A stretch of DNA of 64,000 nt from Seriola aureovittata (lineage: Eukaryota; Chordata; Actinopteri; Carangiformes; Carangidae). Positions 60,521-64,000 of the stretch are shown here, piece after piece; the stretch's first letter is position 1, and the number at the start of each line of letters is the position of its first letter. Made by a program: the position numbers and the translations under genes. The notes beneath the pieces were generated by a model, which saw only the letters and a list, made by a program, of their open reading frames with translations, ran no database searches and was not told the origin of the DNA. Where the stretch lies: positions 22,061,737-22,125,736 of the forward strand of contig NC_079372.1 in assembly GCF_021018895.1 (NCBI RefSeq). Direction: 5' to 3'.

Positions 60521-61984
60521 TATTCCACAACACCAGACAATCTTCAAGTAACTTGCCAAACAGTGTACAAAGAAAGTTTAGGAGCTGCTCGTCTTTATGA
60601 TGCTCAGTGTCCTGTGGGACAAAAGTGTCCATCAACAGCAAACAAGCAGATGCAGCATGAACACTGGTATATTTGTGAAAACAATACATTCTCAAAAACT
60701 GCCCAGGGTTGATATGTAGAATTGCGACAGGTGCACCTCAAAATGATGTCAATAAAAATCGATGTGGAGTTCAGAAGGTCAGAGAAGTGTGGGAGAAGAA
60801 GTATCCTGACAGAGAGTCGGGTCAATGAGCTGTGGTGCTTGGACCTGTGATAATAAACACATGGCAGCTCATTATACATGTCTGTGTTGGGCTATGAAAT
60901 TGATTTACACTTGTGTAGGACTGATGTGATTTACAAAAGGTATCCATCCAAAATAATGGGAGGATCATATCTGATTTCAAACCTAAAGCCATGATCATAT
61001 CTACTTATTGTCAAAGTCACACACAGTGTAAACCTGTGGTATAGTGTCCATTCACGCAACACTGCAAACTCCTCCAGGTGAACTGAGCTGAGCTGCCTGA
61101 CACCCTGCTGTCAGTTTAACACAGAGAGACCAACTCTTGACTGACCACTGAAAGCATGCTTCTTGAAAATGACTCACACATTTAATCATGGGTGGCATTG
61201 GCACAGTTTGCTTACAAGGTCAAATGAAAATGCTTCACTAATTTGGTGATTCAGTGTGTCCCATAAAAATTTCCCAAGGAAAAAAGAAAAAAACTGTCAG
61301 TAGCTGTGTGAAAATATTGCCACTAAAGTGTTCCTTCAATGTTGCCTTGAGGCAAATCTTCCCTGATGAGTCGGCCAAATATGCCATGTCCCTTCTATAG
61401 CCATAAAAACATCTCCTGAAAACCAGGGATGTGGACTTTTGTCAGGATTTTCTCATAATTTGATGTTACTGCTGGGTTTTTCTAGTGTTAACCAAATGCT
61501 TTGCTACATTGATGTGGATACAGATATCTTCAGACAAACCTTAACTTAAACACACCAAAAAAATACATAGTGCTGAGGTTAAAAGTAAAATATGTTTTTT
61601 TTTTTTAAAAAATCATCTTCGAGCTAACCTTTTATGGCCACCCTACACTAGAGGACTTAGAGAAGCCTTTTAAAAGTACACCAAACAATTGAGATGACAG
61701 AAGCGCGTTGCAATTGTAGCAAAACTCATGATTTCTGACGCTGGAAATTTATCTGACAGTAAAATCACTTGAAAAGTTGTTTGGTGTGAAGCCACCATTA
61801 GGTTGTGTCCAGACTGAACTTGATGCTGCATTGGCCAGTCAAATCCATGCAAGGACACATTCCTGGTATATTTCTTTCTCAATCTTCTTCCAACTTCCAA
61901 ATGATGGAGCACAAAATCATAGCTGCTTTCCAGAGTAGTAAAAACTTCCCTCATAGACATGATTAGCCTATGCCAGTGTAAAAG

Positions 61985-62053
<69 letters not shown>

Positions 62054-64000
62054 GGGGGGGGGGGCTTAGCCTGGCTTTGTCCAAAGTAAGAACCCACCAA
62101 CACCACGCAAGCCCAAATTGTAACTTGTTTGATTCTTTTGTACTAAAACAGAAATGTAAAAGCAACAATTTGTGGTTTTGCAGAGCAGCCTGCTGGAACT
62201 ATTTCTTCTTGGTGGACAACAGCTGGGTGCAGTGACTGTGTGCAGCCTCCTGAAGTCTTGTTACAGTAAGGTTGTCAGGTTTGATGCACGCACCAGTCCC
62301 ATCAAGTAATCTGCACTACAGCCAGAGACACTGCACATGACACTTAGTCTAAAGGCATAAATTGTAATTTTTACCTTTCTGTTTGATTATGAATAAAAAA
62401 GGATGTTGAGATTTAGAGGTGTTGGTAGATGTATGTTTGAACCTTTGACAGGGTGCACTGGTAAAAAAAAAACAAAAAACATTTTATTGCTGTTCATTTC
62501 TATTTTTTTGGGTGCAAAGTGTGCTTTGCCGTCTGTGGTATAAATATGCATTATGATGTGACATGTTTTGTTGAGTGTGGAGTGACCAAATTTCAGCTCA
62601 AGAGAAACATCTTCAGATGTCTCAGTGTGGCTGTCCTGCGGCTCATTGAGTCCAAATGAAGAGAACCAAAACAGAAAACACTCCCAAGATTGTATGAACC
62701 ACTCAGGACATGTCTGTTGCGAGGGCATCCTGGGTCTCTGGCTTATGAATCATTACCACAACAGCTAAAAGCAGTCAAGGATGTGAACGCAAGTGTTTGA
62801 AGAGCTCCACAGCAGAGGCTTTGTGGATGGTGGTAGGGGTGTGCCATCACAGAACATGACGGAGGAACAGGATGCCTCTGGCAGTGGGCAGCTTTCATCA
62901 AGGCCTGTGTGGGCACGATTTCATTAAGACTGTGGGCACCTGTGGGTGACTCACAAAGGCCGTATGCCTCATCTGGGGTATAGTGACAAAAATCCTAACT
63001 GCAGGGGTGAGAAATATGTAGGCCACAGTTTCTCACTGTGGGTAGGAGAGGCTAACAGCCCTCCACACCCTGTGCTCTTTCAAACAGGGTTAGCGTACGG
63101 TGGATTTCCCTTGAGATGTGGCTGTCGCAGTGATCCAAGTAAACCCTGTAAACAGGAGACTTCAAAAAGAAACAAAACAAAAAGAAACTTGGGAATTACC
63201 TGGGGCTGCAGCTGAGAAAAAAAGAAAAAAATGAATTTAGAAAAGAGAATAAAGAAAGGAAAACAAGACAGCTTCAGCTCACTTTCAACGTGGGGTGACC
63301 GGCCATGCTGGGCACCACATCGCATCCAGTGGGTGCGGAGTGGGGGTTGTAATTGACAGTAGTTGAGGGAGGGTGACGGGATGCTTCAGTGTTGGTCTGA
63401 TGAGGCTGAGCTGGCGTGACGTGCCCGTCAGCGGGGAGAGCAGCACAGCGGGCTCTTGTCACGTGTATGTAGTACAGCTCTTGTAATGTACTTTGGTTGT
63501 GTGCATTTGTTTACATGCAGAGAAGACAGCATGGAGCTTTTGCAGGAAGAGACATAACATGGTTGGCGTAGGTGTAAGACACAAGGAGAAAAAAAAAAAG
63601 GAGGATGAGAGGAAGGGGGGAAGGGTGACGAAAGGAGAAGTAGGACGAGCGGGACACGACGGGCCGGCTGCCTCCCTCCTCCTCCCACCCAGTCTCTGCT
63701 GTCTCAGAGGAGATGGAGGAATATGAGCACGGGCCGGCGCCTTCGTCTCGCCCGCAAATGAAGCTGTTGTGGCACCACGGTGTCGCCTGCCAATTCTTTA
63801 CTGAGCTCTTGTCATTTACATACCGCATCTCCTGTGGGGCGTATAAGCTCCAACACACAGGAGTAAGACTTGGAGGACCTTGCTATTCAGTTTGAAATGA
63901 ACGCATCACACACAGGGCGCAAAGTGCTACACGGGCTACCACGTAGAAGCAGTAAGGCTTTCCCACTGAAAGACACAGACAGCCCCGCTCACACCTCCCC
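60521..64000. other. intergenic stretch to the window end
   Basis: It holds the GT/G28 tract at 61989-62064. The last 700 bp have more CpG and purine runs (63590-63720), but I see no exon or promoter I can support. Confidence 0.5.
61989..62064. repeat. (GT)n microsatellite fused to G(28) tract
   Basis: About 24 GT units (61989-62036) run directly into 28 consecutive G residues (62037-62064). Confidence 0.95.

Noticed and set aside
63590..63800. CpG-island promoter of a downstream gene
   Set aside because: CpG density rises only slightly and no first exon is visible. I cannot support it from this sequence.

Overview
This window reads as a piece of a ray-finned (teleost) fish nuclear genome. 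The evidence is long AT-rich non-coding DNA, very many CA/GT microsatellites, several kinds of fish-type transposon debris, and one spliced gene with GT-AG introns. I recognise only one protein-coding gene: the 3' part of the SKI proto-oncogene orthologue (ski; I cannot tell whether it is the skia or skib paralogue). Nothing suggests bacterial, viral or plasmid DNA, and I see no operon, CRISPR array or rRNA/tRNA gene.

Layout. Positions 1-42866 are most simply the 3' portion of ski intron 1. Exon 1 (SKI/DACH and SAND domains) is not seen and should lie upstream of the window. Exons 2-7 lie at 42867-42983, 43654-43769, 44341-44639, 44755-45101, 46744-46974 and 48231-48419. They join without a frame break into 432 residues plus stop. 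The segment carries a Ser-rich region, a basic nuclear-localisation-like motif, an Ala/Pro-rich linker and the long C-terminal coiled coil with 25-residue tandem repeats that mediates Ski/SnoN dimerisation. A 3'UTR of about 3.85 kb follows, with several AATAAA signals (the most distal at 52252), four Pumilio-type UGUANAUA motifs and a 227-nt CA-rich array. From about 52.3 kb to the end I find no gene, only repeats and unassigned sequence.

Mobile DNA. A non-autonomous palindromic element with ends like AAAGGTCCCATAT occurs at nine places on both strands. It contains inverted CCAAT-box motifs, and in one copy these form a perfect 23-bp-arm palindrome. Other elements are: two inverted copies of a dispersed repeat with tRNA-promoter-like boxes (37.0 and 60.1 kb), a deleted Tc1-like transposon with perfect 20-bp terminal inverted repeats (56.2 kb), a hAT-like MITE (58.1 kb) and three fragments of non-LTR retrotransposons (13.5, 16.2 and 55.7 kb).

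Most interesting signals. Position 7018/7019, deep in intron 1, has a strong splice acceptor abutting a consensus donor, which is the architecture of a recursive splice site. Exons 2 and 6 are both phase-0 symmetric, so either could be skipped without a frameshift. The 1.6 kb before exon 2 is unusually dense in microsatellites. I did not find a convincing new multi-gene system. The findings below are candidate regulatory, RNA-processing and repeat phenomena within an ordinary vertebrate locus.
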